Shown: positions 6,358 to 14,547, counted from the stretch's first letter. The stretch is DNA of 16,458 nucleotides from Cyclobacteriaceae bacterium (GCA_028289505.1 JANQPK010000417.1:1-16458), one strand, 5' to 3'. Numbers and translations: made by a program. Notes: generated by a model from the letters alone, not told the origin.

Positions 6358-8829
6358 ATGGCCCAAAACACGTACAAACGAAAACCCACCACAAAAAAGT
6401 CTGGAAAACGAAAGAGGAGAAGCAAAAAAACAGCCTTCTTCAAAGATCGCAGATTACATCTTACTTTTGGTTTTGTGCTGATGGGATTGTCGATCTTTCT
6501 ACTGGTTTCATTCATTTCATATTTGTTTACTGGAAAGGCCGATCAAAGTCTAATTGGCAGTGTACAACTCAACTGGGAAAGCCTGAAATCGATTGGTCCC
6601 GTGGTTGAGAACTGGCTGGGATTGCTAGGGGCAGTTAGTGGCTACATATTTATTTATCGCTGGTTCGGTATTGCGGCATTCACCATACCGCTTTTGATAT
6701 TTCTGTCAGGCTATAAAGTCGTATTTAATAAGAATCTTTTACCCTGGGGTTCAACCCTAAAACTTAGTTTGTTCCTTATTTTCTGGCTGGGTTTATTATT
6801 GGGTTATCTATGGCTTCATTATGAACCCTCTGGAATTGGGTTTCTCAGTGGAGGCCTTGGCTTTGAATTGGCGATGGTGCTGGACGGTTTACTGGGATGG
6901 GGTACCTACCTGGTCCTTCTACTGGGATTAGTGGTATTTGCCATATACTTTTTTAACATCACCAACGTCATACCAGGTTTTCTCTCCGAGTCAGCATCAT
7001 CCGATAAGTGGGTTGACCAAGAAGAAACTCAGGAAACAGATGTGGCGCTGGAAATTCAAGAGGAACCGGTCGATGTTTACACTGATAGAGAGGAGATTTT
7101 GGCTGAGGCACAACAACGAGAAAGCTCCAGTTGGATGGTTAAAGAAGAGGATGATAAAGCCACCACAGATCAAAACTTAATACTGGAAACTGAGCAGCAA
7201 GTTCCGGAAGTACACCTAGATGAGAAGCCAAAAGAGGAGGAGCTCTCATTATCGGTGGTACAAGAGGAGGGTCACGACCAAAAGGCTGATATGGTAGAGA
7301 ACTACGATCCTACTTTAGATTTGCCACATTACAAGTATCCCAAAGTTAGCCTTCTGGGTGATCATGCCTCAGAAAAAGTGCAGGTAACCAAGGAGGAACT
7401 CGAACAAAAAAAGGATCGTATCATTGAAACCCTGATCAACTTTAAGATCGGCATTAGCAGTATTAAAGCTACCATCGGACCTACTGTCACTTTGTATGAA
7501 ATTGTTCCTGAAGCCGGAGTAAAAATCTCTAAAATCAAGAACCTGGAGGATGATATTGCACTAAGTCTGGCGGCTCTTGGAATCAGGATAATCGCTCCCA
7601 TTCCTGGGAAAGGAACCATTGGTATTGAAGTTCCCAATAAAAACCGGGAAATGGTATCCATGAAATCGGTGATATCTACTGAGAAGTTCATGAAAAGTGA
7701 GATGGAACTTCCAGTAGTATGGGGTAAAACCATCTCTAACGAAGTATATGTATCCGATTTGGCAAAAATGCCCCACTTACTGATGGCGGGGGCCACAGGC
7801 CAGGGTAAATCGGTGGGGTTGAATGTGCTACTTACTTCACTGATTTATAAAAAGCATCCTTCTCAACTGAAATTCGTGTTGGTAGACCCTAAAAAGGTAG
7901 AGCTATCCCTCTTCAACAGGTTGGAGCGACATTTTCTGGCCAAACTTGCTAATGGTGAAGATGCCATAATTACCGACACAAAAATGGTAATCTATACGCT
8001 TAATTCACTTTGTATAGAAATGGATTCCAGGTACAATCTGCTCAAAGAAGCGGGTTGCAGAAATCTAAAGGAGTACAACGCGAAATTTATTAAACGCAGG
8101 TTGTTACCCACTAAAGGGCATAGATTCTTGCCATACATCGTGCTGGTAATTGACGAACTATCTGATTTGATGATGGTTGCAGGTAAGGAAGTAGAGCAAC
8201 CTATTGCCAGATTGGCGCAATTGGCCAGGGCTATCGGCATTCATCTTGTAGTTGCTACCCAACGACCTTCAGTGAATGTTATCACTGGATTAATTAAGGC
8301 CAATTTTCCAACCAGGTTATCTTACAGGGTTACCTCAAAAGTGGATAGTCGTACTATCCTGGATACCGGTGGGGCAGAGCAACTGGTCGGTATGGGAGAT
8401 ATGCTTTTGTCACAAAATAGCGATATTATAAGGCTTCAGTGTGCTTTTGTAGATAGTGGAGAAGTTGAGGATGTTTGTGACTATGTCGGTGAGCAACGCG
8501 GTTATGATTCTGCGTACTTGCTTCCCGAGTACGAAGGTGATGAGTCGGGGGACAATGTTTCTGATGTGGACTTGGCCGATCGTGATGCATTATTTGAAGA
8601 AGCTGCAAGGGTTATTGTACTTCATCAGCAAGGAAGTACCTCATTAATCCAAAGAAAGCTTAAATTGGGGTATAATCGAGCTGGACGATTAATTGATCAA
8701 CTGGAAGCTGCAGGGATAGTAGGCCCTTTTGAAGGAAGTAAGGCCAGGGAGGTACTAGTGCCGGATGAGTACAGTTTGGAACAATTATTGAATGGCATAG
8801 ATGAACAGAACAAAGAAGTAACAAAATGA
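6358..8829 (+). CDS. ftsK: DNA translocase FtsK/SpoIIIE
   Basis: FtsK pumps chromosomal DNA at the division septum and helps resolve chromosome dimers. The 823-aa protein has a Lys/Arg-rich cytoplasmic start, four or five membrane segments (about residues 38-60, 90-125, 135-155 and 180-200), and an acidic Glu/Gln-rich linker (about 215-330) with little predicted structure. The alpha/beta motor domain follows: Walker A is AGATGQGKS with Lys484, VDPKKVELSLF comes after it, Walker B is VLVIDELSD with Asp599/Glu600, and LVVATQRPSVNVITG is also present. The C-terminal gamma winged helix (about 743-810, AARVIVLHQQGSTSLIQRKL and beyond) is the part that reads KOPS-type polarity sequences and touches the Xer recombinase. 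The gene is complete. Its TGA overlaps the lolA ATG (ATGA), indicating translational coupling. Confidence 0.97.
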   Translation: MAQNTYKRKPTTKKSGKRKRRSKKTAFFKDRRLHLTFGFVLMGLSIFLLVSFISYLFTGKADQSLIGSVQLNWESLKSIGPVVENWLGLLGAVSGYIFIYRWFGIAAFTIPLLIFLSGYKVVFNKNLLPWGSTLKLSLFLIFWLGLLLGYLWLHYEPSGIGFLSGGLGFELAMVLDGLLGWGTYLVLLLGLVVFAIYFFNITNVIPGFLSESASSDKWVDQEETQETDVALEIQEEPVDVYTDREEILAEAQQRESSSWMVKEEDDKATTDQNLILETEQQVPEVHLDEKPKEEELSLSVVQEEGHDQKADMVENYDPTLDLPHYKYPKVSLLGDHASEKVQVTKEELEQKKDRIIETLINFKIGISSIKATIGPTVTLYEIVPEAGVKISKIKNLEDDIALSLAALGIRIIAPIPGKGTIGIEVPNKNREMVSMKSVISTEKFMKSEMELPVVWGKTISNEVYVSDLAKMPHLLMAGATGQGKSVGLNVLLTSLIYKKHPSQLKFVLVDPKKVELSLFNRLERHFLAKLANGEDAIITDTKMVIYTLNSLCIEMDSRYNLLKEAGCRNLKEYNAKFIKRRLLPTKGHRFLPYIVLVIDELSDLMMVAGKEVEQPIARLAQLARAIGIHLVVATQRPSVNVITGLIKANFPTRLSYRVTSKVDSRTILDTGGAEQLVGMGDMLLSQNSDIIRLQCAFVDSGEVEDVCDYVGEQRGYDSAYLLPEYEGDESGDNVSDVDLADRDALFEEAARVIVLHQQGSTSLIQRKLKLGYNRAGRLIDQLEAAGIVGPFEGSKAREVLVPDEYSLEQLLNGIDEQNKEVTK

Positions 8830-9470
8830 AAAGAATTGGGCTACTAATGGTACTGATGTTGGCTTTGGCCAGTTCAGTGTGGGCGCAGCGAGATCCCAAA
8901 GCGTTGGAGATACTTGATGCTATGAGTGCAAAGTATCAAAATATCGATGCCTTCAGTGCAAAATTGGTTTATAAACTGGAAAATCCATCAGAAAGGTTGA
9001 ATGAGACTTTCAAAGGTGAGATTACGGTGATGGGTGAAAAATACCGATTGAAAATTGGTGAACAAGAGATCATTAACAATGGGAGCACTATTTGGACTTA
9101 CCTGCAAGAAGTAAATGAAGTAAATGTTGACAATTATTATCCGGAAGACGATCCTATGGCGCCTGCCAAGATTTATACCATCTACCGCGAGGGATATAAG
9201 TATTCTTTTGTGGAAGAAAAAAAACGAAAAGGCACCGTGGTGCAGGTGGTTGACCTGGAGCCTGACAACAAGGATGAACCATTCTTTAAAATTAGATTGA
9301 CCATAGACAAAGACACCAAAACACTGTTGAACTACAAGGTGTTTGACAAAAATGGGAATCGGTATCTATGGACAGTCTCAGACTTCGATCCCACTCTGGA
9401 ACTGACCGCCAGTCATTTTGAATTCGACCCTAGTGAATACAAGGATGTCGAAATTATTGATCTCAGATAG
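8826..9470 (+). CDS. lolA: Outer-membrane lipoprotein carrier LolA family
   Basis: LolA shuttles lipoproteins across the periplasm from the LolCDE transporter to the outer membrane. The 214-aa product begins with a Sec signal peptide (MKR, a hydrophobic core, then SSVWA-Q with likely cleavage after Ala20). The mature part fits the LolA beta-barrel half: DPKALEILDAMSAKYQNIDAF, LVYKLENPSE, FKGEITVMGEKYRL, and later VWTVSDFD-like strands ending in HFEFDPSEY. The ATG lies inside the ftsK stop (4-bp overlap). The ftsK-lolA order is also found in Proteobacteria such as E. coli, so the link is old and conserved. pyrF starts 5 bp after the stop, so the three genes are very probably one operon. No LolB gene is in view. 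Confidence 0.88.
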   Translation: MKRIGLLMVLMLALASSVWAQRDPKALEILDAMSAKYQNIDAFSAKLVYKLENPSERLNETFKGEITVMGEKYRLKIGEQEIINNGSTIWTYLQEVNEVNVDNYYPEDDPMAPAKIYTIYREGYKYSFVEEKKRKGTVVQVVDLEPDNKDEPFFKIRLTIDKDTKTLLNYKVFDKNGNRYLWTVSDFDPTLELTASHFEFDPSEYKDVEIIDLR

Positions 9471-9475
9471 CATAC

Positions 9476-10309
9476 ATGACCAGAGCTGAGTTAGTTAACT
9501 CAATCAGGAATAAACAATCATATCTCTGTATAGGTCTGGATCCGGATTTGGGCAGGCTCCCAAAATCATTGTTGGATTATGAAGATCCAATTTTTGAATT
9601 TAACCGGGCTATCATTGAAGCAACACACCCCTATTGCGTAGCCTACAAACCCAACCTGGCATTCTATGAGGCTCAGGGCACTAAAGGTTGGGAAAGTTTG
9701 GAGAGAACATTGGCTATCATTCCCCCTGAAATATTCGTTATTGCCGATGCTAAACGTGGAGATATCGGCAATACTTCACGTCTGTATGCCAATGCATTTT
9801 TTGAAAGACTGAACTGCGATGCGGTTACTGTGGCTCCTTACATGGGTGAGGATTCCGTTAGGCCTTTTTTGGGATTCCCTGGTAAGTGGGTAATAATACT
9901 GGCATTAACTTCTAATCAAGGAGCTTATGATTTTCAAACCCTTAAACTTGAAGAGTCAGGTAAAGTTTATCAGCGGGTAATTGAGAAGAGCCGCCAATGG
10001 GGGTCACCTGAGCAAATCATGTATGTGGTAGGGGCCACCAAACCAGATGAACTGGCTGAGATTCGGAGCACTATTCCCGATCACTTTCTGTTGATTCCGG
10101 GTGTTGGGGCTCAGGGAGGTAACCTCAAAAACATATCAGAAGCAGGATTTAATGACCACTGTGGTATATTGGTAAATTCCTCGCGCAGCATTCTTTATGC
10201 TTCTGTGGGTGAGGATTTTGCAGCTGCTGCAGCAGAGGAAGCTGGTAAAATGCAGTCTGAAATGGCACTACTATTAAAGTCCAACACTCAACTAGTACCT
10301 ACCAGCTAA
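9476..10309 (+). CDS. pyrF: Orotidine 5'-phosphate decarboxylase, long (type 2) form
   Basis: PyrF removes CO2 from OMP to give UMP, the last step of de novo pyrimidine synthesis. At 277 aa it belongs to the longer, UMP-synthase-like subfamily rather than the 230-aa E. coli type. Motifs are LCIGLDPDLGRLP (substrate loop), VAYKPNLAFYEAQG, then VIADAKRGDIGNTS with the catalytic Lys93 and Asp91/Asp96, APYMGEDSVRPF, ALTSNQGAYDFQ, VVGATKPDELAEIR, and the phosphate-binding LLIPGVGAQGG. The ATG at 9476 gives a normal N-terminus and is 5 bp after lolA. The last codons lie in the left arm of an intercistronic inverted repeat (10296-10334). With pyrD upstream, two UMP-pathway steps are encoded in this window. 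Confidence 0.96.
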   Translation: MTRAELVNSIRNKQSYLCIGLDPDLGRLPKSLLDYEDPIFEFNRAIIEATHPYCVAYKPNLAFYEAQGTKGWESLERTLAIIPPEIFVIADAKRGDIGNTSRLYANAFFERLNCDAVTVAPYMGEDSVRPFLGFPGKWVIILALTSNQGAYDFQTLKLEESGKVYQRVIEKSRQWGSPEQIMYVVGATKPDELAEIRSTIPDHFLLIPGVGAQGGNLKNISEAGFNDHCGILVNSSRSILYASVGEDFAAAAAEEAGKMQSEMALLLKSNTQLVPTS

Positions 10310-10334
10310 AGGTTCATGCCTAATTGGGTAGGTA
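10296..10334. repeat. 8-bp inverted repeat spanning the pyrF stop
   Basis: TACCTACC (10296-10303, last pyrF codons) pairs perfectly with GGTAGGTA (10327-10334). The 23-nt loop contains a further AGG/CCT pair, so an RNA stem with an internal loop is possible. No T-tract follows, so it is not a standard terminator. It could protect or process the transcript between pyrF and the DUF2851 gene. The pairing is seen; the role is inferred. Confidence 0.4.
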
Positions 10335-10370
10335 TCAGAAACTGACACCATCACCGGCTAAATTGCCTCC

Positions 10371-11651
10371 ATGAAAGAAGCCTTTTTAAGCTTTATATGG
10401 AAGCATCAGTATTTTGACAAATATCATCTCAAAACTGAGCAGGGAGATAAGCTGCAAATTTTGGACCCGGGTCACAGCAACCCAAATTCCGGACCAGATT
10501 TTTCTGAGGCAAGAGTCAGAATTGCGGATACGGAATGGATTGGATTGGTTGAGATTCATGTTAAATCCTCCGACTGGTTTTTGCATAAACATCATCTTGA
10601 CCCCAGTTACGACCAAGTAATTTTACATGTGGTTTGGAACGCTAACCAGTCTGTCAGTACCACCGATGGTCGCTTGATTGCTACCCTGGTTTTAAATCAC
10701 AGGGTAGCTTCTTCCTTAATATTAAACCAAAGGAGGCTTGAAATGTCCGCCACCAGAGTTCCCTGCGATAGGTTTAACCGTCATATTGATCCAGAGTCAT
10801 TACAAAACATGATGGATCGCACCATTAAGCAAAGATTGGAACGAAAGTCAACTGATATATTGAAGATGCTTGGTTCATATCATGGAGATTGGGATCAGGT
10901 CACTTATTTAGTATTCGGTAAGAATTTTGGCTTTTATATTAACAGTGAGGCCTTTCTCAGTTTGGTTGGTTCTGTGCCTTTATCAATAACCCGAAAGATA
11001 AGTACCAACCTTTTTCAGCTGGAGGCTATTTATTACGGGCAGGCAGGTCTGCTTGAAACCATTACTGGAGATGCCTATTTTCGAGAACTACAATCAGAAT
11101 ACCGATTCTTACAAAAGAAATTTTCTCTGGCATCGACAGTTTTGCGTAGAAGAATGTGGAAATATCTCAGATTACGGCCCTCAAATTTCCCCACCATTAG
11201 AATCGCCCAATTTGCCGTATTCATGCAGCAGGGAGGGTACCAGTTTTCAAAGATCAGGGATCTTGATCATGGTTACGGCAACCTTTTCAAAGAATTGGTT
11301 CCTTCTGATTATTGGAAACACCATTATGATTTCGGTAAAATAGGTGGGAGTGGTGGTAGCTTAGGTCGATCCAGTTGTAATAATCTGGTGATCAATTCCA
11401 TAGTTCCTTTGCTATGGGCTTATGCAATATATACTGCAGAACCGCGCTACTGCAGGTTAGCTTTATCATTATTGAAGCAAATCCCATGCGAGCAGAATCA
11501 TATTTTATCGTATTGGAAAGAAAATGGTTTTAAGCTATCTTCAGCTTTAGACTCACAGGCCTTGTTAGAGTTAAACAACCAGTATTGTAGTTACAAGAAT
11601 TGTCTTAATTGTGAGGTTGGAGTATCCTTGTTAAGAAGCAAGGCCAATTGA
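10371..11651 (+). CDS. DUF2851 family protein
   Basis: A 426-aa soluble protein recognised as DUF2851, a family typical of Bacteroidota with no established function. The start ATG gives MKEAFLSFIWKHQYFDK, as in the family. The conserved N-terminal block is LQILDPGHSNPNSGPDF, then GLVEIHVKSSDWFLHKHHLD and YDQVILHVVW, with Pro42-Asp43 followed by Glu61-x-His63-x-Lys65. The spacing recalls PD-(D/E)xK nucleases, but His replaces the usual Lys at the third position. The middle (about 110-340) is probably helical and basic. The C-terminus has four cysteines: Cys373, and Cys406, Cys411 and Cys414 in YCSYKNCLNCEVG, suitable for metal or Fe-S binding. The gene lies 61 bp after pyrF, and its TGA abuts the ATG of the next gene (TGAATG). 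A nuclease role is only inference. Confidence 0.85.
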   Translation: MKEAFLSFIWKHQYFDKYHLKTEQGDKLQILDPGHSNPNSGPDFSEARVRIADTEWIGLVEIHVKSSDWFLHKHHLDPSYDQVILHVVWNANQSVSTTDGRLIATLVLNHRVASSLILNQRRLEMSATRVPCDRFNRHIDPESLQNMMDRTIKQRLERKSTDILKMLGSYHGDWDQVTYLVFGKNFGFYINSEAFLSLVGSVPLSITRKISTNLFQLEAIYYGQAGLLETITGDAYFRELQSEYRFLQKKFSLASTVLRRRMWKYLRLRPSNFPTIRIAQFAVFMQQGGYQFSKIRDLDHGYGNLFKELVPSDYWKHHYDFGKIGGSGGSLGRSSCNNLVINSIVPLLWAYAIYTAEPRYCRLALSLLKQIPCEQNHILSYWKENGFKLSSALDSQALLELNNQYCSYKNCLNCEVGVSLLRSKAN

Positions 11652-12905
11652 ATGGTACTACTTTGGTTTATACACCTTGGTATAATCTTTTGGCTGGCCC
11701 TGCAGCTTTCTAGACAACACCGGCAACCAGAGCTCAGCCGGTATTTTTGGATTGGTCTTGCCCTAAAACTTCTAGGAGGTATACTTTTTGGTTGGTACTA
11801 CCACATGCAAATCAACGGTGGTGACACCTGGACTTTTTTCCATAATTCCAAGATTCTGGCTCAATGGGGCACTGCGAATGTCGGTGATTACCTGTGGGCC
11901 TTTATCGGCGGGAAGGTACCTGATGAACTGATCCAACTGATGCATTATGAATCTCAGCCAAGAGCATTGTTCATGGCAAAGATGCTGAGCTTGTTTACCA
12001 TCTTCACTGCTGGAAATTACTGGCTTACCTCGATGTACCTATCACTATTCGCCTACGCTGGATTATGGACGCTGACCTTACAAATCATCTCTGATTACAA
12101 AGAGAGAAAAACTGCAGCATTAGCAGCCTTTATTTTCTTGCCCAGTGCCATATTCTGGGGGTCCGGTATTTCCAAGGAGGCGATATATATGGGAGGGTTT
12201 GGATTTTTGGTTACCTGGTTTTGGCCCTATTTCCGGCGTAAACCCAGGGTATGGCAGTGGATTCTGGCGCCAATCCTGGTGGTAATCTTGTTCAATTTGA
12301 AGTACTACTACATTGTGGTTTTAGTGTCAGTCCTGGTTGCCACCTTTATTAATGTAAATCTTCCAGCAATTAGAAAACCAGCTCTGATTACCGGTTCCAG
12401 ATGGGTTGTACTCTTAGCATTACTAATCTTCGGACTTTCGTGGATGCATCCCAATCTAAGGTTTCACCATCTGGCTGCAGTGGTTAAGACCAATGCTGAA
12501 TTAATCACCGAATTAAGTTCAAATAGTGCTCTAATCGAATTCCAGGAGCATGCTGACCCCACTGTATGGGTAGTAGCAAATTTACCCAGAGCCCTATTCA
12601 CTGGCCTTTTGCGTCCGAGTGTCGGTGATTGGGGAGGTATTTATCAGAATCTGGCAATCTTGGAGAATTTGGTTATCGCGGTCTTCCTAGCGGGAGCATT
12701 AGTTTCCTTTTCAAGTCGTCGTTACCATAAATTGGATTGGTTACCCTGTTTGGTATATGTACTAATACTAGCTGGAATGCTGACCTTAGCTACTCCGAAT
12801 TTCGGCACTCTAGTACGTTATAAGGTATCTTATTTACCGGTTTTTGTCTTTTTAGTACTTTATCAAAATAAGTATTGGGACCGGTTAGTGGCCAGGTTAA
12901 TTTAA
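11652..12905 (+). CDS. Polytopic membrane protein, GT-C glycosyltransferase-like
   Basis: A 417-aa protein with about ten membrane helices. After the second helix the first large outer loop carries NGGDTWTFFHNSK with Asp58; an acidic residue in this loop is typical of lipid-sugar-using GT-C enzymes and related polysaccharide polymerases. A second conserved-looking motif is LPSAIFWGSGISKEA (163-177), with Lys175-Glu176 at a membrane border, a pattern I associate with Bacteroidota surface-polysaccharide membrane proteins. No exact family can be named. The start ATG follows the DUF2851 stop without a gap, so translation is probably coupled. The next gene is a NeuD/PglD-like acyltransferase homologue, which fits a glycan theme. 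It could instead be an EpsG- or Wzy-like polymerase. The membrane topology is clear; the enzyme call is an inference. Confidence 0.6.
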   Translation: MVLLWFIHLGIIFWLALQLSRQHRQPELSRYFWIGLALKLLGGILFGWYYHMQINGGDTWTFFHNSKILAQWGTANVGDYLWAFIGGKVPDELIQLMHYESQPRALFMAKMLSLFTIFTAGNYWLTSMYLSLFAYAGLWTLTLQIISDYKERKTAALAAFIFLPSAIFWGSGISKEAIYMGGFGFLVTWFWPYFRRKPRVWQWILAPILVVILFNLKYYYIVVLVSVLVATFINVNLPAIRKPALITGSRWVVLLALLIFGLSWMHPNLRFHHLAAVVKTNAELITELSSNSALIEFQEHADPTVWVVANLPRALFTGLLRPSVGDWGGIYQNLAILENLVIAVFLAGALVSFSSRRYHKLDWLPCLVYVLILAGMLTLATPNFGTLVRYKVSYLPVFVFLVLYQNKYWDRLVARLI

Positions 12906-12915
12906 CAGGACTCGG

Positions 12916-12947
12916 TTTGTGGTTATTCTACCATTGAAGTAACTTTG
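12916..12947 (+). promoter_or_regulatory. Strong Bacteroidota-type promoter before the NeuD-like gene
   Basis: TTTG at 12916-12919 and TAACTTTG at 12940-12947 match the -33 and -7 consensus elements with 20 bp between them, the best promoter match in the window. Transcription should start near 12953, only a few bases before the ATG at 12956. The in-frame GTG at 12947 lies within the -7 box and cannot be the start of a transcript from this promoter. Confidence 0.65.
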
Positions 12948-12955
12948 TGGCCACT

Positions 12956-13597
12956 ATGGAACAGCCGGTAATGATCATTGGCGCAGGAGGCCTGGGAAAA
13001 GTAGCCTTGGAGATTTTTCAAGGTAATCAGGTGATAGTTTATGGATTCTTAGACGACAACTCAGACCTGCATGGTACCACCATCAACGAGATCCCAGTTT
13101 TAGGATCTATTGACAACCCGGAATATCTAAAACTTATTGGCAAGAAGTGTCAGGCCTTCATTGCAGAGGATGATCAGAAAGTAAAGCAGGACCTGGTATC
13201 AATGCTAAACAACCGCAGAAAAGTGATGCCGGTTAATGCCCTACACCAAAATGCCTATATAACGGAATCGGTGATGATTGGGCACGGGAACTTGATTCAG
13301 GCCGGGGTTGTGGTCAACTCAGAAGCGAATGTTGGAAGTCATAACATACTACAAGCGAATTGTACAATAGACTACGGTGCCCAGATTCAAAATTTTGTGA
13401 ACCTTGGAGCCAGTTGCAATATAGGAGCCGAAGTTAAGATTGATCAAGGTGCTTTTGTGGGGGCTGGCGCTACCATAGTATCCGGCGTATCCATTGGAGC
13501 AAATGCTAGGATCGGAGCCGGCTCGGTGGTTATTACTGACATAGAAGATGGCGAGACAGTATTTGGAAATCCGGCTCAGCCAGTGAAGCATAATTAG
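12956..13597 (+). CDS. NeuD/PglD-like left-handed beta-helix acyltransferase homologue, catalytic His missing
   Basis: The 213-aa protein has the NeuD/PglD plan: an N-terminal Rossmann-like sugar-nucleotide domain (MIIGAGGLGKVALEIF, then GFLDDN), followed by about ten hexapeptide repeats from residue 95 (for example IGAEVKIDQGAFVGAGATI) and the closing VFGNPAQPV. Family members transfer an acetyl group from acetyl-CoA to an amino or hydroxyl group of a nucleotide sugar or sialic acid. In typical members the active site is IDHDC or ISHEC; here the aligned segment is IDYGAQI, so Tyr140-Gly141 replace the His and Asp/Glu. The usual nearby VHISPGA is VNLGASC. Classical acetylation is therefore doubtful; a non-catalytic or changed role is possible. 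The ATG at 12956 is chosen because a promoter ends just before it. trhO begins 3 bp after its stop. Confidence 0.8.
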   Translation: MEQPVMIIGAGGLGKVALEIFQGNQVIVYGFLDDNSDLHGTTINEIPVLGSIDNPEYLKLIGKKCQAFIAEDDQKVKQDLVSMLNNRRKVMPVNALHQNAYITESVMIGHGNLIQAGVVVNSEANVGSHNILQANCTIDYGAQIQNFVNLGASCNIGAEVKIDQGAFVGAGATIVSGVSIGANARIGAGSVVITDIEDGETVFGNPAQPVKHN

Positions 13598-13600
13598 ACA

Positions 13601-14542
13601 ATGGAGCCATATAATATTCTACTCTACTATTGCTACACTAAGATCGAGAATCCCCATGAATTCCGGGAAAACCACCATTTTCATTGCCTGGATCTCAACC
13701 TAAGAGGGCGTATAATCATTGCAGAAGAGGGTATCAACGGTACAGTTTCGGGGAAGGAGTTTGAGTGTCAACAGTATATGAGTGACTTAAAAAATGACGC
13801 TCGATTCACCAATACTGAATTTAAAGTAGAAATCACCGATAAGCATGCATTCCAAAAATTAAATGTACGGGTTAAACCTGAAATCGTTAATGTAGGATTA
13901 CCACACATTGATCCTACCGTAAAAACAGGGGCATATCTAGAACCGGATGAGTTCCTACGCATGAAGGATCAGGATGATGTGGTGGTACTGGATGTACGCT
14001 CGAATTACGAGCATAAGCTGGGTAAGTTCAAAGGGGCTCGAACACTGGACATGGAAAATTTCCGAGAATTTCCTGACAAACTTTCTGAACTTCAAAACAT
14101 TAAGGGGAAAAAAGTAATTACATATTGTACTGGTGGGATCAAGTGCGAAAAAGCCAGTGCGTTTTTACTTGAAAACGGCTTTGACAACGTCTATCAACTG
14201 CACGGCGGCATCATCAAGCACGGGATAGAAGCAGGGGGAGAGGATTTTGACGGTAAGTGTTACGTGTTCGATAATCGGGTGGCGGTAGCCGTAAACAAGG
14301 TTAATCCTAGTGTGGTATCACAATGCTACATCTGTGGAGTTGAATGTGATCGAATGGTAAACTGCGCGAATCCCATCTGCAACAAACATGTACCAATTTG
14401 TGAAGACTGCTCAATCGAATATGAAGGTGCTTGTTCTCGGAAATGTCAAGAACATCCTAAGAAACGTCCGTTCAAAGCAGATGGGTATTATCAAAAAACC
14501 CTCAACGGGTATAATCCCTATCGCGGCATCAAACGCGACTAG
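13601..14542 (+). CDS. trhO: tRNA uridine(34) hydroxylase, rhodanese family
   Basis: TrhO (YceA family) makes 5-hydroxyuridine at wobble position 34 of certain tRNAs with molecular oxygen, a step towards cmo5U/mo5U-type nucleosides. The 313-aa protein has the N-terminal UPF0176 ferredoxin-like domain (ILLYYCYTKIENPHEF, IIIAEEGINGTVSG, FKVEITDKHAFQKLNVRVKPEIV). A rhodanese domain follows (VVVLDVRSNYEHKLGKFKGA) with the catalytic loop YCTGGIKCEKA, Cys176 and Cys182, then YQLHGGIIKHG. The C-terminal tail is cysteine rich (CYICGVECDRMVNCANPICNKH and CEDCSIEYEGACSRKC), as in family members, and probably binds metal. The ATG is 3 bp after the NeuD-like stop, so the genes are co-transcribed. A terminator follows 5 bp after its TAG. 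Confidence 0.94.
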   Translation: MEPYNILLYYCYTKIENPHEFRENHHFHCLDLNLRGRIIIAEEGINGTVSGKEFECQQYMSDLKNDARFTNTEFKVEITDKHAFQKLNVRVKPEIVNVGLPHIDPTVKTGAYLEPDEFLRMKDQDDVVVLDVRSNYEHKLGKFKGARTLDMENFREFPDKLSELQNIKGKKVITYCTGGIKCEKASAFLLENGFDNVYQLHGGIIKHGIEAGGEDFDGKCYVFDNRVAVAVNKVNPSVVSQCYICGVECDRMVNCANPICNKHVPICEDCSIEYEGACSRKCQEHPKKRPFKADGYYQKTLNGYNPYRGIKRD

Positions 14543-14547
14543 ACAAT

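Noticed and set aside
7362..7796. Minus-strand open frame of 144 codons inside ftsK
   Set aside because: It is a shadow of the FtsK motor domain.
12947..12955. GTG at 12947 as the start of the NeuD-like gene
   Set aside because: Its G is the last base of the TAACTTTG promoter box; the ATG at 12956 fits better.
11652..13597. A full polysaccharide biosynthesis locus
   Set aside because: No flippase, Wzx/Wzy set, nucleotide-sugar enzymes or other glycosyltransferases are present, so only a two-gene hint remains.
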